Positions 10,475 to 17,136 of a stretch of 64,000 bases of DNA are shown here, in pieces. Every line of letters starts with the position of its first letter. The first letter of the stretch is position 1. Where the stretch lies: NCBI GenBank assembly GCA_937138415.1, contig CAKZPA010000034.1, positions 43,992-107,991 of the forward strand, in the 5' to 3' direction. Source of the stretch: an uncultured Nitrospiraceae bacterium. GTDB lineage: Bacteria; Nitrospirota; Thermodesulfovibrionia; Thermodesulfovibrionales; SM23-35. The notes beneath the pieces are model-generated. The model made no database searches. It had not been told where the DNA came from and saw only the letters and a program-made list of their open reading frames with translations. The position numbers and the translations under genes are program-made.

Positions 10475-10655
10475 TCTTTTCGAAAGCCATCCTTTCGTCT
10501 CCGTCGTCGGGGTGCACGAAAGACGGCTCTTCGATCTCCTCGAACTTCTCGACCCTCCCGATGCTCCCCTGGCTGAAGTTGATCTTGATGTACCCGCTGA
10601 ACTGCCCGTCGGCGAGAGACCGGATGGTCTCGGCGAGTCTTTTCATCCTGTCCAT
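10467..10655 (-). CDS. Small DUF2292/YezD-like protein, first gene of the PHO-box TPS operon
   Basis: 62 residues with a basic N-terminus and the core GYIKINFSQGSIGRVEKFEE. This resembles the DUF2292 (YezD) pattern of a short beta-hairpin followed by an I-E-x-x-E-x-I motif; the assignment is by eye and moderate. A paralogue with the same core lies at 16104-16301. ATG at 10655 is preceded by GAGGGGTGGGGC. It overlaps the FKBP gene by 8 nt and is the first gene after the promoter at 10719-10762. No function is known for the family. Confidence 0.7.
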   Translation of the reverse strand: MDRMKRLAETIRSLADGQFSGYIKINFSQGSIGRVEKFEEIEEPSFVHPDDGDERMAFEKNA

Positions 10656-10718
10656 GCCCCACCCCTCGCTGTTTTTTTTGGTTTTGGAAAAAGAGTGTCG
10701 CGTGAGCGTTGCTGGGAT

Positions 10719-10762
10719 ATGTTAGAGCAGATTTATTACAGGAGTATTACACGAATGTTTCG
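10719..10762 (-). promoter_or_regulatory. PHO-box promoter of the DUF2292-FKBP-TpsB-TpsA operon
   Basis: On the minus strand the units are CGAAACA, TGTAATA and TGTAATA, separated by 4-nt spacers TTCG and CTCC (units at 10756-10762, 10745-10751, 10734-10740). The last unit ends 9 nt before the -10 hexamer TAACAT (10719-10724). No -35 hexamer is needed, because PhoB-type regulators replace it. The two TGTAATA units are identical. Binding by the response regulator at 16423-17136 is inferred. Confidence 0.75.
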
Positions 10763-11056
10763 AATGGATGAAATGATGACGTCATCTCCGTGCGCGGGGA
10801 AGTGAATTCGACGGCATTGTCACTCCGATCAACTCTTTGCGATGTCTCCCCTCTGTCATGCCGGGACGCGATCCGGCATCCAAGGACGTAGCGACGGCAG
10901 TTTTTTGCGCCGTGTTGTCAGTGCGAGGTGTCCCGCATTCCGCGGGCGACGAAGCACTATCCGCCGTGGGGATGGGATTGCCGCGCTCCCTCCGGTCGAT
11001 CGCAATGACACGATATCTCAAACGGAGGTCATACCGGTCCTGTCTTGTGTATGGCG

Positions 11057-11162
11057 TGAACTCCCGTCGGCGTCCGGTGACCCTGTCTGTCATACCGGCG
11101 AAAGCCGGTATCCAGTGACTTTCAAAGCCTTCCTGGATTCCGGCCTGCGCCGGAATGACGGC
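11057..11162. repeat. 106-bp direct repeat, copy 1
   Basis: Begins TGAACTCCCGTCGG and ends CCGGAATGACGGC. It contains two nested palindromes, ACCGGCGAAAGCCGGT and TTCCGGCCTGCGCCGGAA. It differs from the copy at 11278-11383 by one base (C versus T at offset 15). It is of the dispersed GTCATTCCGGC type found intergenically in many bacteria. Confidence 0.85.
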
Positions 11163-11277
11163 CTATGAATACCAAGCTCCTGCTGGTCTTATCCATGCTC
11201 TTTTTTGTCTTGCCGTCTTTTTCTTTTGTCTTGCCGTTTTCTTTTTTCGTCATACCGGTCCCGTATCGTGTACGGGA

Positions 11278-11383
11278 TGAACTCCCGTCGGTGTCCGGTG
11301 ACCCTGTCTGTCATACCGGCGAAAGCCGGTATCCAGTGACTTTCAAAGCCTTCCTGGATTCCGGCCTGCGCCGGAATGACGGC
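11278..11383. repeat. 106-bp direct repeat, copy 2
   Basis: Second copy of the element at 11057-11162, in the same orientation, 221 bp further on (start to start). It carries the same two palindromes. The near-identity suggests recent duplication or gene conversion. Confidence 0.85.
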
Positions 11384-11523
11384 ACAATGAACTCCTGGAT
11401 TCTCGTCTCAGGCGAGTCACCGAGGAGACCGGGTCACGCCCGGAATGACACCGCGGAGAGTAGCGTCTCTCCGGTCGTATACGCCGTCCAAGGAATTCTT
11501 TTAAACAGGTTTGATTTTCCCCC

Positions 11524-11551
11524 AAAAAAAAGGGCCCCCGGAGGGGCCCTT
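11524..11551 (-). terminator. Rho-independent terminator of the PstS-like gene
   Basis: On the minus strand AAGGGCCCC, loop TCCG, GGGGCCCTT (9-bp stem, 11530-11538 with 11543-11551) runs into a T tract made by the As at 11524-11531. It sits 27 nt after the stop of the gene at 11578-12783 and is the clearest terminator in the window. Confidence 0.9.
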
Positions 11552-11577
11552 AATAGTGGATACGTCAGGTCAAACGG

Positions 11578-12783
11578 CTACGGACAGGCGACTCCCGTCC
11601 ACTGAAGGGGGAACGCGTCGCACGGCCTCGCCCTCTCGTAGACCATCTTGCACTTCGCGACCCAGAGGGGGTTCGCGATGTTCGCGGGGTTCTTCGCGAA
11701 CGCGCAGAGCGGGCTTCCGTCCGTGATGCCGTAGAGATGCTGGAGACTGTAGAAGTTGTAGTTCCCGCCCGCGATGGCGCCGGCGCTCGCCACGACGCCG
11801 TTGAGGGCTATTTGGGTGGTGTTCGGATACGACGTCAGGATCTGGTCGGCGTCGGCGTAGCCGATCGCGCCCGCGCCGCTCCATGAGCCTGAGCCGTTCA
11901 CGCACCTCATCATGTCGGTAGATCCGTCATTGAAGTAGTACTTGTAGGTGCTGGCCGAGTCTTGAACGGTGATCATCGGGCTCTCCAGATAGCCGTCGAT
12001 CGCCGCCTGGGTGCCGGATCCGGCGTGCCTCATGCAGACGGCGATGGGCTTTGCGTCATACGACGTGCCGTCGCTGTCGACCATGTCGGACCAGTCCTGG
12101 ATCTGCCCCGAGAAGATGAGTTCCGCGTTGTCCTTGGTGATGTTCGTGATGGTGTTGCCGAGCTTTGTGACGGATTTGTTCACGAAGAAGGCGAACGGCA
12201 CCGCCATCGGCTTACAGGGCTCGGCGCCGGTCCAACTGATCGGGTTCGTCTTGAAGTTCCTGTCCGTCCAGCTGCCGCCGAGGGGCCCTCTCAGGTTGCC
12301 GTGGGATTCCTGCGTGAAGCACTGGACCGGCACGTCGGAGGCGCCGACCGTCACGTTCATGCACCTTGTCGCCGAGCACTGCCCGGTGGCCCAGTTGCAC
12401 GTCGCCTCGTCGATCATCCTCCGCTGGAAGGGCGACGTACACTCGGTGACGCGGAAGGGGTTCGTGGTGTTGCCCTGGATGGCGAGGATGCCGTCGTAGG
12501 AGGCCTTTGCAGAGGTGCGGAAATACCTGACCGTGCCGCCGCAGGTGCCCCTGGTGATCGCGTTCCTCCCGTCCGGCGCGCCGCCGACATAGAGCTGCGC
12601 CGACGCGATGTCCGTGCAGCCCTGTGATGCCATGAATGCGGCGGCGTTGTCCCTCCACACGATGAACTGGGCCGACGCGCCGTAGACGTTGATGTCCGAG
12701 GTGATCTGCGCCGACGACGTCCCGGCGACGGCGAAGAGGGCGAGGGCGGCGACGGCCACCATGATAATGTTCTTGAATTTCAT
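11578..12783 (-). CDS. Exported PstS-like substrate-binding protein
   Basis: 401 residues with a Sec signal peptide (MKFKNIIMVAVAALALFAVA, cleavage near SSAQ). The mature start INVYGASAQFIVW and the segment CMRHAGSGTQAAIDGYL match the PstS-type periplasmic binding fold, where R-x-x-GSGT contacts phosphate. About 14 cysteines, unusual for PstS, suggest disulfides or a covalent cofactor. No pstCAB genes are nearby, so it may act as a free scavenger or sensor rather than as part of a transporter. It lies 25 nt downstream of a PEP-CTERM gene and is probably cotranscribed with it. Phosphate as the ligand is inferred from fold and from the PHO-type promoters in this island. Confidence 0.8.
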   Translation of the reverse strand: MKFKNIIMVAVAALALFAVAGTSSAQITSDINVYGASAQFIVWRDNAAAFMASQGCTDIASAQLYVGGAPDGRNAITRGTCGGTVRYFRTSAKASYDGILAIQGNTTNPFRVTECTSPFQRRMIDEATCNWATGQCSATRCMNVTVGASDVPVQCFTQESHGNLRGPLGGSWTDRNFKTNPISWTGAEPCKPMAVPFAFFVNKSVTKLGNTITNITKDNAELIFSGQIQDWSDMVDSDGTSYDAKPIAVCMRHAGSGTQAAIDGYLESPMITVQDSASTYKYYFNDGSTDMMRCVNGSGSWSGAGAIGYADADQILTSYPNTTQIALNGVVASAGAIAGGNYNFYSLQHLYGITDGSPLCAFAKNPANIANPLWVAKCKMVYERARPCDAFPLQWTGVACP

Positions 12784-12808
12784 CTCGATAGTCTCCTTTC
12801 CGTGATTG

Positions 12809-13567
12809 TTAGTGAGCGTTCTTTACCGTCCTGCGGCGGATCCCAACGAGCCCGAGGAGCCCCGCCCCGAGGAGGTACGCGGTCGCCGGTATCGGCACCG
12901 GGCTCACTACCGCCTTGTTCGTGAACGTTTCAGCCGTCAGAACTGCCACCCCGTTGTAAGTGAGCCGCGCGTTGGTCGGCGCATTATAGTAGTAGAGGTA
13001 CTGTTTCACCGATGCGCCCGGAGTGGCGAGTGCCGCGAGGTTCGCCTCGCCGGTCGGCGTCGTGAGGAAGCCCTCGAAGGTGCCGGGCGTGCCGCGGCCG
13101 AAGAGGCTCGCGAAGGACGTGGGGCTGCTCTGGAGGTTGACGTTCCGGGCGGAGCCGGTCTGCATGTTCGCTCCGGCCAGGTCGCCGATCTTGGAGATGA
13201 GGGCGTTGCCGCCACTCCCTTTGCCGACCTGAATACCCGTCGTATCGCCGCTCACCCACACGTAGACGTTGCCTCCGACAATGTACCGCATGAAGTAGGC
13301 GACGTAGACGTTCTCCCAGCTCGTCGCGCCGAGGTCCGCCAGATTGATGTCCGTCGGTCTCGTCACGACCGGCCAAAATCTCGGTGTTACGAGACCCCCA
13401 ACGGGGTCAATCCCCAACCTGTTGCCGAGGTCGGTCACGATCTCCTTCGTCCCGCCCCTCTCGTAGACCACCTGGATGAGGTGGCCTTCCTCGAAGTAGG
13501 CCATCGCCTGCCCGCTCATACCGAACAGGAGCAGGGCGGCCATGAGAAGCATCACGACTCTCTTCAT
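12809..13567 (-). CDS. PEP-CTERM (VPxPA variant) secreted protein
   Basis: 252 residues. Signal peptide MKRVVMLLMAALLLFGMSG with cleavage near QAMA, then a 200-residue body without a recognisable enzymatic domain. The C-terminal sorting signal starts VPIPATAYLLGAGLLGLVGI and is followed by basic RRR. Such tails are processed by exosortase-type enzymes, none of which is in the window. The body has regular Gly/Thr-rich strands and one segment YLYYYNAPTNARLTYNG. ATG is preceded by GGAGAG. It is upstream of the PstS-like gene in the same transcription unit. Function unknown. Confidence 0.85.
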   Translation of the reverse strand: MKRVVMLLMAALLLFGMSGQAMAYFEEGHLIQVVYERGGTKEIVTDLGNRLGIDPVGGLVTPRFWPVVTRPTDINLADLGATSWENVYVAYFMRYIVGGNVYVWVSGDTTGIQVGKGSGGNALISKIGDLAGANMQTGSARNVNLQSSPTSFASLFGRGTPGTFEGFLTTPTGEANLAALATPGASVKQYLYYYNAPTNARLTYNGVAVLTAETFTNKAVVSPVPIPATAYLLGAGLLGLVGIRRRTVKNAH

Positions 13568-13867
13568 CTTCTTTCTCTCCTTTCATTGTTCATTAGTTTC
13601 TTTTCCCTCCCTCAGTCAGTCCGGCCGCGCGGTGCACACCCAAAAGCGCCGGATGTATGCTGAAGGCAGATTGCCGTTGCTACCGGCTTCATCCCATTGT
13701 CGCGTAACGGATACCCTGTTTCCCTATCACCCCCTTTTCCCTTCGGATTTTTTTGAGCGTTCCCGGCACTCTGCGCACAACCCTCTCTCGTCCGGAAAGC
13801 TCGCACTGCAGGTTCCCTGGTACCCGAAACGGGTCAGCCAAATCCCTGTGAAAACGCGCATCCATGG
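13568..13867 (-). promoter_or_regulatory. Structured 300-nt leader between two PEP-CTERM genes
   Basis: No gene is seen. On the minus strand the stretch starts with CACAGGGATTTGGCTGACCC and its variable hairpin, shared with the leader at 15003-15047. It then has GTGATAGGGAAACAGGG near 13730, an imperfect hairpin GCCGGTAGCAACGGC near 13680, and a CCTTCAG/CTGAGG pair around 13612-13670 that also closes the element in the next leader. No PHO-type promoter is visible. It may be a regulatory RNA or processed spacer. Confidence 0.4.
13808..13850 (-). repeat. Leader motif copy A (CACAGGGATTTGGCTGACCC type)
   Basis: On the minus strand: a 20-nt core (13831-13850) identical to the copy at 15028-15047, then a variable hairpin CCCGTTTCGGG, then ACCAGGGAACCTGC. 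Core and 3' arm are conserved while the hairpin in the middle varies, which suggests a folded RNA rather than a DNA site. Confidence 0.55.
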
Positions 13868-14689
13868 CTACGACCCCTTCCTCCTCAGGCCGAGCAGGCC
13901 GATCAGCCCCGAACCGAGGAGCCATGCCGTCGCCGGGAGGGGGACGGCGGAAGCGGCGTCGGTGATTTCATACCGCCCGGCTATCGCTCCGCCGGAGGTG
14001 GGGATGCCGGTAATGTTTGCGACCTTCGTTTGCGTTAAGGACGCCGTGTCGATGCGGTAGAGCTCGAAGTGGTTGTTCCCCGCCCTGCGGACGCCGTAGA
14101 GGGTTCCGCCGTCGAACCCGAGCCCGACGTAACGGTTCAGCGCCGCTTGCGTGTAGCTGAGCGTCGCCATGTCGAACTTTAGGAGGGCGTTATCGTAGGA
14201 GAGATATCCCATACCGCCGCTCACCGCGAGGTCCCCCATCGCGCTCATCGCGCTCAGGAACGGGACACACGAAACCGTCTGGGTTCCCGGCGCCCCGAAG
14301 ATAGTGCCGACCGTGACGAGGTCGCCCGTGTGCCGGTCGACGAAATAGAATGTGTCGCCCGCCGCGTCGCCGTTCGCGATGTTGTACGGATCGGCCGCGG
14401 GGATCGTCGTGAGGGCCGTTCCGTTCCGGTAGAGCGTGTCGGGTCCCCGAACGTTGAAATTGGTGAAGAAATACACCCCCCCGCTCACCCCCAGCCCGTT
14501 CGGGGAATACTGCTCCTGCCTCGATCCGCCCGGGTCCGGGAACTTCACGGCGAGGCGCGCCTCTCCGGTGGCGGTATCGAGGGTGAATACGCTCCCGTCT
14601 TCGCCCAGCAGGGAAATGAATCCGGCGTGCGCGGTGCCCGCCGGCAGGAAGAGCACCGACAAGAGGGCGAGGCAGAACATTTTCTTCAT
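13868..14689 (-). CDS. PEP-CTERM secreted protein, beta-propeller-like body
   Basis: 273 residues from the ATG at 14689, chosen because AAGGAG sits 6 nt upstream of it but abuts the in-frame ATG at 14695. Signal peptide MKKMFCLALLSVLFLPAGTA. The body has short repeats with GDLVTVGTIFG-, GGTLYGVRRAG- and FYFVDRHTGDL-like strands, which suggests a six- or seven-bladed propeller of the type with YxxD/T turns. The tail VPLPATAWLLGSGLIGLLGL plus RRK is a PEP-CTERM sorting signal. A leader with a possible GEMM-like riboswitch and a PHO-like box lies upstream. No enzymatic motif is visible and the function is unknown. Confidence 0.85.
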   Translation of the reverse strand: MKKMFCLALLSVLFLPAGTAHAGFISLLGEDGSVFTLDTATGEARLAVKFPDPGGSRQEQYSPNGLGVSGGVYFFTNFNVRGPDTLYRNGTALTTIPAADPYNIANGDAAGDTFYFVDRHTGDLVTVGTIFGAPGTQTVSCVPFLSAMSAMGDLAVSGGMGYLSYDNALLKFDMATLSYTQAALNRYVGLGFDGGTLYGVRRAGNNHFELYRIDTASLTQTKVANITGIPTSGGAIAGRYEITDAASAVPLPATAWLLGSGLIGLLGLRRKGS

Positions 14690-14772
14690 GCGCATCTCCT
14701 TTTACGGGGGCAGGCATTTTCCCCTTTCTCCTCATTGCCTGCCACCTTTCTCACCTGATGTGTTCCCCATTC

Positions 14773-14860
14773 CCTCAGGCAACCCGTCCATCCCCTGTTT
14801 TTCCGGGATACGTCGGCTTTCCGTCGCCCGGTTTCCCGGGCTTTGGCTTTCTTCTGAAGG
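14773..14860 (-). promoter_or_regulatory. Possible GEMM-I (cyclic-di-GMP type) riboswitch
   Basis: On the minus strand a P1 stem CCTTCAG/CTGAGG (14854-14860 with 14773-14778) encloses GCCAAAG, a GAAA-capped hairpin GCCCGGGAAACCGGGC (14826-14841), GACGGAAAGCC (14815-14825), a second hairpin ATCCC/GGGGAT and GACGGGTTGCC. This order matches the GEMM-I consensus (GGCAAACC, GNRA hairpin, GACGCAAAGCC, second hairpin, CGGGTTGCC). However, GGCAAACC and GACGCAAAGCC each carry substitutions, so ligand binding is uncertain. It ends about 80 nt before the PEP-CTERM start codon; such proteins are frequent riboswitch targets. Confidence 0.42.
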
Positions 14861-14910
14861 CCGGATGCGGGCTCGCGCCGCACCCTCCTCATCCTCTTCT
14901 ATGCGTTTCC

Positions 14911-14925
14911 CTCCGCATCACCTCC
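14911..14925 (-). repeat. GGAGGTGATGCGGAG motif, copy 1
   Basis: Fifteen bases identical to 23469-23483, which lies in the leader of the PHP phosphoesterase gene. The first nine bases complement the 3' end of 16S rRNA, so the motif could bind ribosomes. No convincing leader peptide follows. Confidence 0.4.
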
Positions 14926-15002
14926 CTCGCCCCGAAAAGTTTTCTTCGAGCCTGCCGATTCCTTCCCGCTTCGGTTTCTCCGGATGATCAGCACGCCCAT
15001 GG

Positions 15003-15047
15003 GCAGGTTCGCTGGTGCCGCGCGAATGGGTCAGCCAAATCCCTGTG
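15003..15047 (-). repeat. Leader motif copy B
   Basis: On the minus strand the 20-nt core CACAGGGATTTGGCTGACCC is followed by a hairpin region unlike that of copy A (ATTCGCGCGG) and then CACCAGCGAACCTGC. It starts 10 nt after the hairpin at 15057-15087. Confidence 0.55.
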
Positions 15048-15056
15048 TAAAGAAAT

Positions 15057-15087
15057 AGCCCGAACCGAGATCGACTCGGTTCGGGCT
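15057..15087 (-). terminator. 13-bp hairpin, probable terminator or processing site
   Basis: AGCCCGAACCGAG, loop ATCGA, CTCGGTTCGGGCT: a perfect 13-bp stem. On the minus strand it is followed by ATTTCTTT, a weak T tract. It lies 235 nt after the stop of the PEP-CTERM gene at 15323 and inside the presumed leader of the next gene, so it could act as an attenuator as well as a terminator. Confidence 0.55.
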
Positions 15088-15218
15088 TTCTGGTGCCTCA
15101 GCGGCGTCCGCCGCCGGTCAGCAAAGTACCCTTACGTTCACCCGAAAAGCGCGGACATCCGTCCGCACTTTCCACATCTGTTCATCGCGTTAGAAGGGGT
15201 GTTCGTTGCTTCCCCGTT

Positions 15219-15273
15219 ACTCTACCAACTGAATGCTACATTTTTATGAAAGCAGAATTACAAATCGATGAAA
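15219..15273 (-). promoter_or_regulatory. PHO-like box upstream of the PEP-CTERM/PstS-like gene group
   Basis: On the minus strand the units TTTCATC, TGTAATT, TTTCATA and TGTAGCA (15267-15273, 15256-15262, 15245-15251, 15234-15240) are separated by 4-nt spacers. The last ends 9 nt before TAGAGT (15219-15224). Units and -10 are weaker than in the other boxes, but the spacing is identical. A transcript from here would have a leader of about 520 nt. Confidence 0.5.
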
Positions 15274-15322
15274 TTTTTCGTGCCGAAAAAATTCTTCCAA
15301 TCGACGATCGCGGATTGAGACT

Positions 15323-16060
15323 TTATCCCCGAGGCGCGCGGCCACTCTGCCGCCTCCGGTATCTGAGCGCGATCGACGCGGCGAGCCCTGAGCCGAAGAG
15401 CCACGCCGCGCCCGGAATGGGGATCGGCACAACGCCGGCCGATATCTGGACCTTGCTCCTATCCTCAGGCCGAAACCGCCCGCCGGCTTCGTTCAGTACG
15501 ATCTTTCCGCTCATCTCGAAGCCGCCGCTCAAATCGTATCCCCCGAGATACCAGGTGAGCGTGCCCGAACTCGCTGGCAGTGACCGGAAACTGCCGAGAG
15601 ATTCGCCGTTCAAAACGACATCTTCGAGAGCGACCGATATGCCGGCGGCCTGGGTCTCGATCATAATCTTGATCGTATTCAGGTTATTCAGCAGATCAGG
15701 GTTCGCAAACCGTGAAGAGACACCGTCGAATGTGACGGTGCGGGATCCCGATACCGGGCTCACGACTGTCGTCGTCAGCCGGTCTTCCCCGGGAAGGTAG
15801 GTGAAGAAAAAGGTGTTCGCACTCTCGCCATAGCTCCACTGTTTTACGTGCCCGGCGGAACGGTCTCTTCCCCTGAGAAGATCGCCGTAACCGAGCCATA
15901 TCTCCTTCTGTCCCGAAGGGTTGCCGAAGGAGTGGTAACGAACAGAGAAATACTCCGGGTTCATGGTGTCCTGCGGTCCCTCGTTTGCGAGAGAGGCCAG
16001 TGCGGTGTCAGCAGACAACGCCATAAGTGCGATCGCGATGGCCATCGATATCTTTTTCAT
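15323..16060 (-). CDS. PEP-CTERM secreted protein
   Basis: 245 residues. Signal peptide MKKISMAIAIALMALSADTA, cleaved near LASL. The body has jelly-roll-like strands (KEIWLGYGDLL, SRTVTFDGV, VVLNGESLGS) without a catalytic motif. The tail VPIPIPGAAWLFGSGLAASI followed by a basic RYRRRQ stretch is a PEP-CTERM signal with an extended C-terminus. It begins 43 nt after the second DUF2292-like gene and shares its PHO-box promoter. Function unknown. Confidence 0.82.
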   Translation of the reverse strand: MKKISMAIAIALMALSADTALASLANEGPQDTMNPEYFSVRYHSFGNPSGQKEIWLGYGDLLRGRDRSAGHVKQWSYGESANTFFFTYLPGEDRLTTTVVSPVSGSRTVTFDGVSSRFANPDLLNNLNTIKIMIETQAAGISVALEDVVLNGESLGSFRSLPASSGTLTWYLGGYDLSGGFEMSGKIVLNEAGGRFRPEDRSKVQISAGVVPIPIPGAAWLFGSGLAASIALRYRRRQSGRAPRG

Positions 16061-16103
16061 CGTCCCCCCGATCTCTCCTTTGAGTAGGCGTAGCGAGATG
16101 CGC

Positions 16104-16301
16104 CTACTTCTTCAGAATCTCCTCGAATTTCTCGATCTTCCCGATCTCCCCGTGCCGGAAGTTGATCTTGATGAACCCGGTGAATTTCCTGCCGGACAGC
16201 TCCTTGATCATCCGAATCGCCGATGCCGATTTCTCAACGATCCGCCGTTCGGCTTTCCTGCCGGATGTGTATGCCTTTTCTTCTCTCTTTTGCTCGCGCA
16301 T
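16104..16301 (-). CDS. Second small DUF2292/YezD-like protein
   Basis: 65 residues from the ATG at 16301, a basic N-terminus (MREQKREEKAYTSGRKAERR) followed by the core GFIKINFRHGEIGKIEKFEE. The core is about 60 percent identical by eye to the paralogue at 10467-10655. A longer start (TTG at 16337) is possible, but neither has a clear Shine-Dalgarno. It is the first gene downstream of the PHO-box promoter at 16355-16398 and precedes a PEP-CTERM gene. Molecular role unknown. Confidence 0.68.
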   Translation of the reverse strand: MREQKREEKAYTSGRKAERRIVEKSASAIRMIKELSGRKFTGFIKINFRHGEIGKIEKFEEILKK

Positions 16302-16354
16302 GGGTGCAGTGAGAACAATGCGTGCCGGCCGCTGCAACCGAACGGATAGAATAA

Positions 16355-16398
16355 AGTATAAAAATTCAGTATTACATCCGCATGACAGGAATGTTACG
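16355..16398 (-). promoter_or_regulatory. PHO-box promoter of the DUF2292/PEP-CTERM operon
   Basis: On the minus strand CGTAACA, TGTCATG and TGTAATA (16392-16398, 16381-16387, 16370-16376), 4-nt spacers TTCC and CGGA, 9 nt to -10 TATACT (16355-16360). This is one of the best matches in the window. Confidence 0.8.
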
Positions 16399-16422
16399 AA
16401 ACGATTAAATTTGCGCCGCGCC

Positions 16423-17136
16423 TCAGCCCGTGGAGATGTTCTGCTCGAAGTAGTAACCGATGCCCCTCAGTGTTTTGATGTACTTCGGTCGGGCAGGATT
16501 GCTCTCCAGAGCGGTTCGCAGCCTCCGGATGTGGACATCGACTTTACGTTGTTCGACGGCGTCATCGTCGTTCCAGACGGCGTCGAGGAGCTGACTCCTC
16601 GTGATCACCTTCCCCTTCCGCTCGGCGAGGTAGAGGAGGATTTTGAACTCCGTCGACGTCAACTGGACCGGCCGTCCCCTCAACATGACCTTGTACCGTT
16701 CCGTGTCTATCTCGAGTTCCCCGAACGTGAGGGTCGTGCTGGGCGGTTTCCTGTTCGACCGCCTGAGGAGGGCCTTGATCCTCGCAATGAGTTCGCGGGG
16801 GCTGAACGGTTTCGTGACGTAATCGTCTGCTCCCATTTCGAGTCCGATCACCCGATCGATCTCTTCTCCTTTGGCCGTCAGCATGATGATCGGCACCGTT
16901 GCCGTCCTCGGGTCTTCCCGCAGCATGCGGCAGAATTCGATCCCCTGAATCCCGGGGAGCATCAGATCGAGCGAAACGAGATCGTAGTGCTTGCTCCTCA
17001 GCATCACGAGGGCGGATTCGGCGTCCGGTGCGGCGTCGACCGCGAACCCCTCTTTCATCAGATGATAAGAGACGAGTTCGACGATATCGGGCTCGTCGTC
17101 GATGACGAGAATCTGTTTCGCACAATCCTGGGACAT
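16423..17136 (-). CDS. phoB: PhoB-type response regulator (OmpR/PhoB family)
   Basis: 237 residues. Receiver domain 1-125: acidic pocket DDEPDI near 13-18, phospho-acceptor Asp in LVSLDLMLPG near 57, Thr/Ser in IIMLTAKGEE, Lys in DDYVTKPFSPRELIARI. Winged-helix trans_reg_C domain 140-232 with LTSTEFKILLYLAERKGKVI, VDVHIRRLRTALE and IKTLRGIGYYF. Overall it is closest in feel to PhoB. It has its own PHO-box promoter, implying autoregulation, but no PhoR-type kinase lies in the window. The symbol is given because of the surrounding PHO boxes; a paralogous regulator using the same box type is the alternative. Confidence 0.85.
   Translation of the reverse strand: MSQDCAKQILVIDDEPDIVELVSYHLMKEGFAVDAAPDAESALVMLRSKHYDLVSLDLMLPGIQGIEFCRMLREDPRTATVPIIMLTAKGEEIDRVIGLEMGADDYVTKPFSPRELIARIKALLRRSNRKPPSTTLTFGELEIDTERYKVMLRGRPVQLTSTEFKILLYLAERKGKVITRSQLLDAVWNDDDAVEQRKVDVHIRRLRTALESNPARPKYIKTLRGIGYYFEQNISTG

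Larger units (their letters stand above)
10763..11529. other. Intergenic stretch with dispersed repeats, no gene seen
   Basis: Between the TPS promoter and the terminator at 11530 I see no credible gene. It holds a REP-like sequence near 10965-11010, two 106-bp direct repeats, an intervening T-rich stretch (about 11190-11260) and a further repeat fragment near 11404-11450 with CACGCCCGGAATGACA. A plus-strand ORF over 11165-11605 merely translates the repeats and is rejected. Confidence 0.6.
14690..15322. other. 633-nt gene-free leader region of the PEP-CTERM gene at 13868-14689
   Basis: Reading on the minus strand it holds, in order: a PHO-like box (15219-15273), a tRNA D-arm-like phrase (CAGTTGGTAGAG near 15219-15230), a hairpin GCGGAC-GGAT-GTCCGC (about 15153-15168), a diverged copy of the leader motif (about 15086-15128), a 13-bp hairpin (15057-15087), leader motif copy B (15003-15047), the GGAGGTGATGCGGAG box (14911-14925) and the GEMM-like element (14773-14860). 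No coding region is supported. Confidence 0.6.

Noticed and set aside
11057..11383. Possible two-unit CRISPR array
   Set aside because: The units are 106 bp with internal palindromes, 115 bp apart, and only two exist; no cas genes are nearby.
11165..11605. Plus-strand ORF with a hydrophobic start (MNTKLLLVLSMLFF)
   Set aside because: Most of it translates the 106-bp repeat and related fragments (the usual spurious SGLRRNDG-type product) and it runs into the terminator and the 3' end of the PstS-like gene.
15200..15275. tRNA gene on the minus strand
   Set aside because: Only the D-arm phrase fits; there is no T-loop, acceptor stem pairing or CCA-side sequence.
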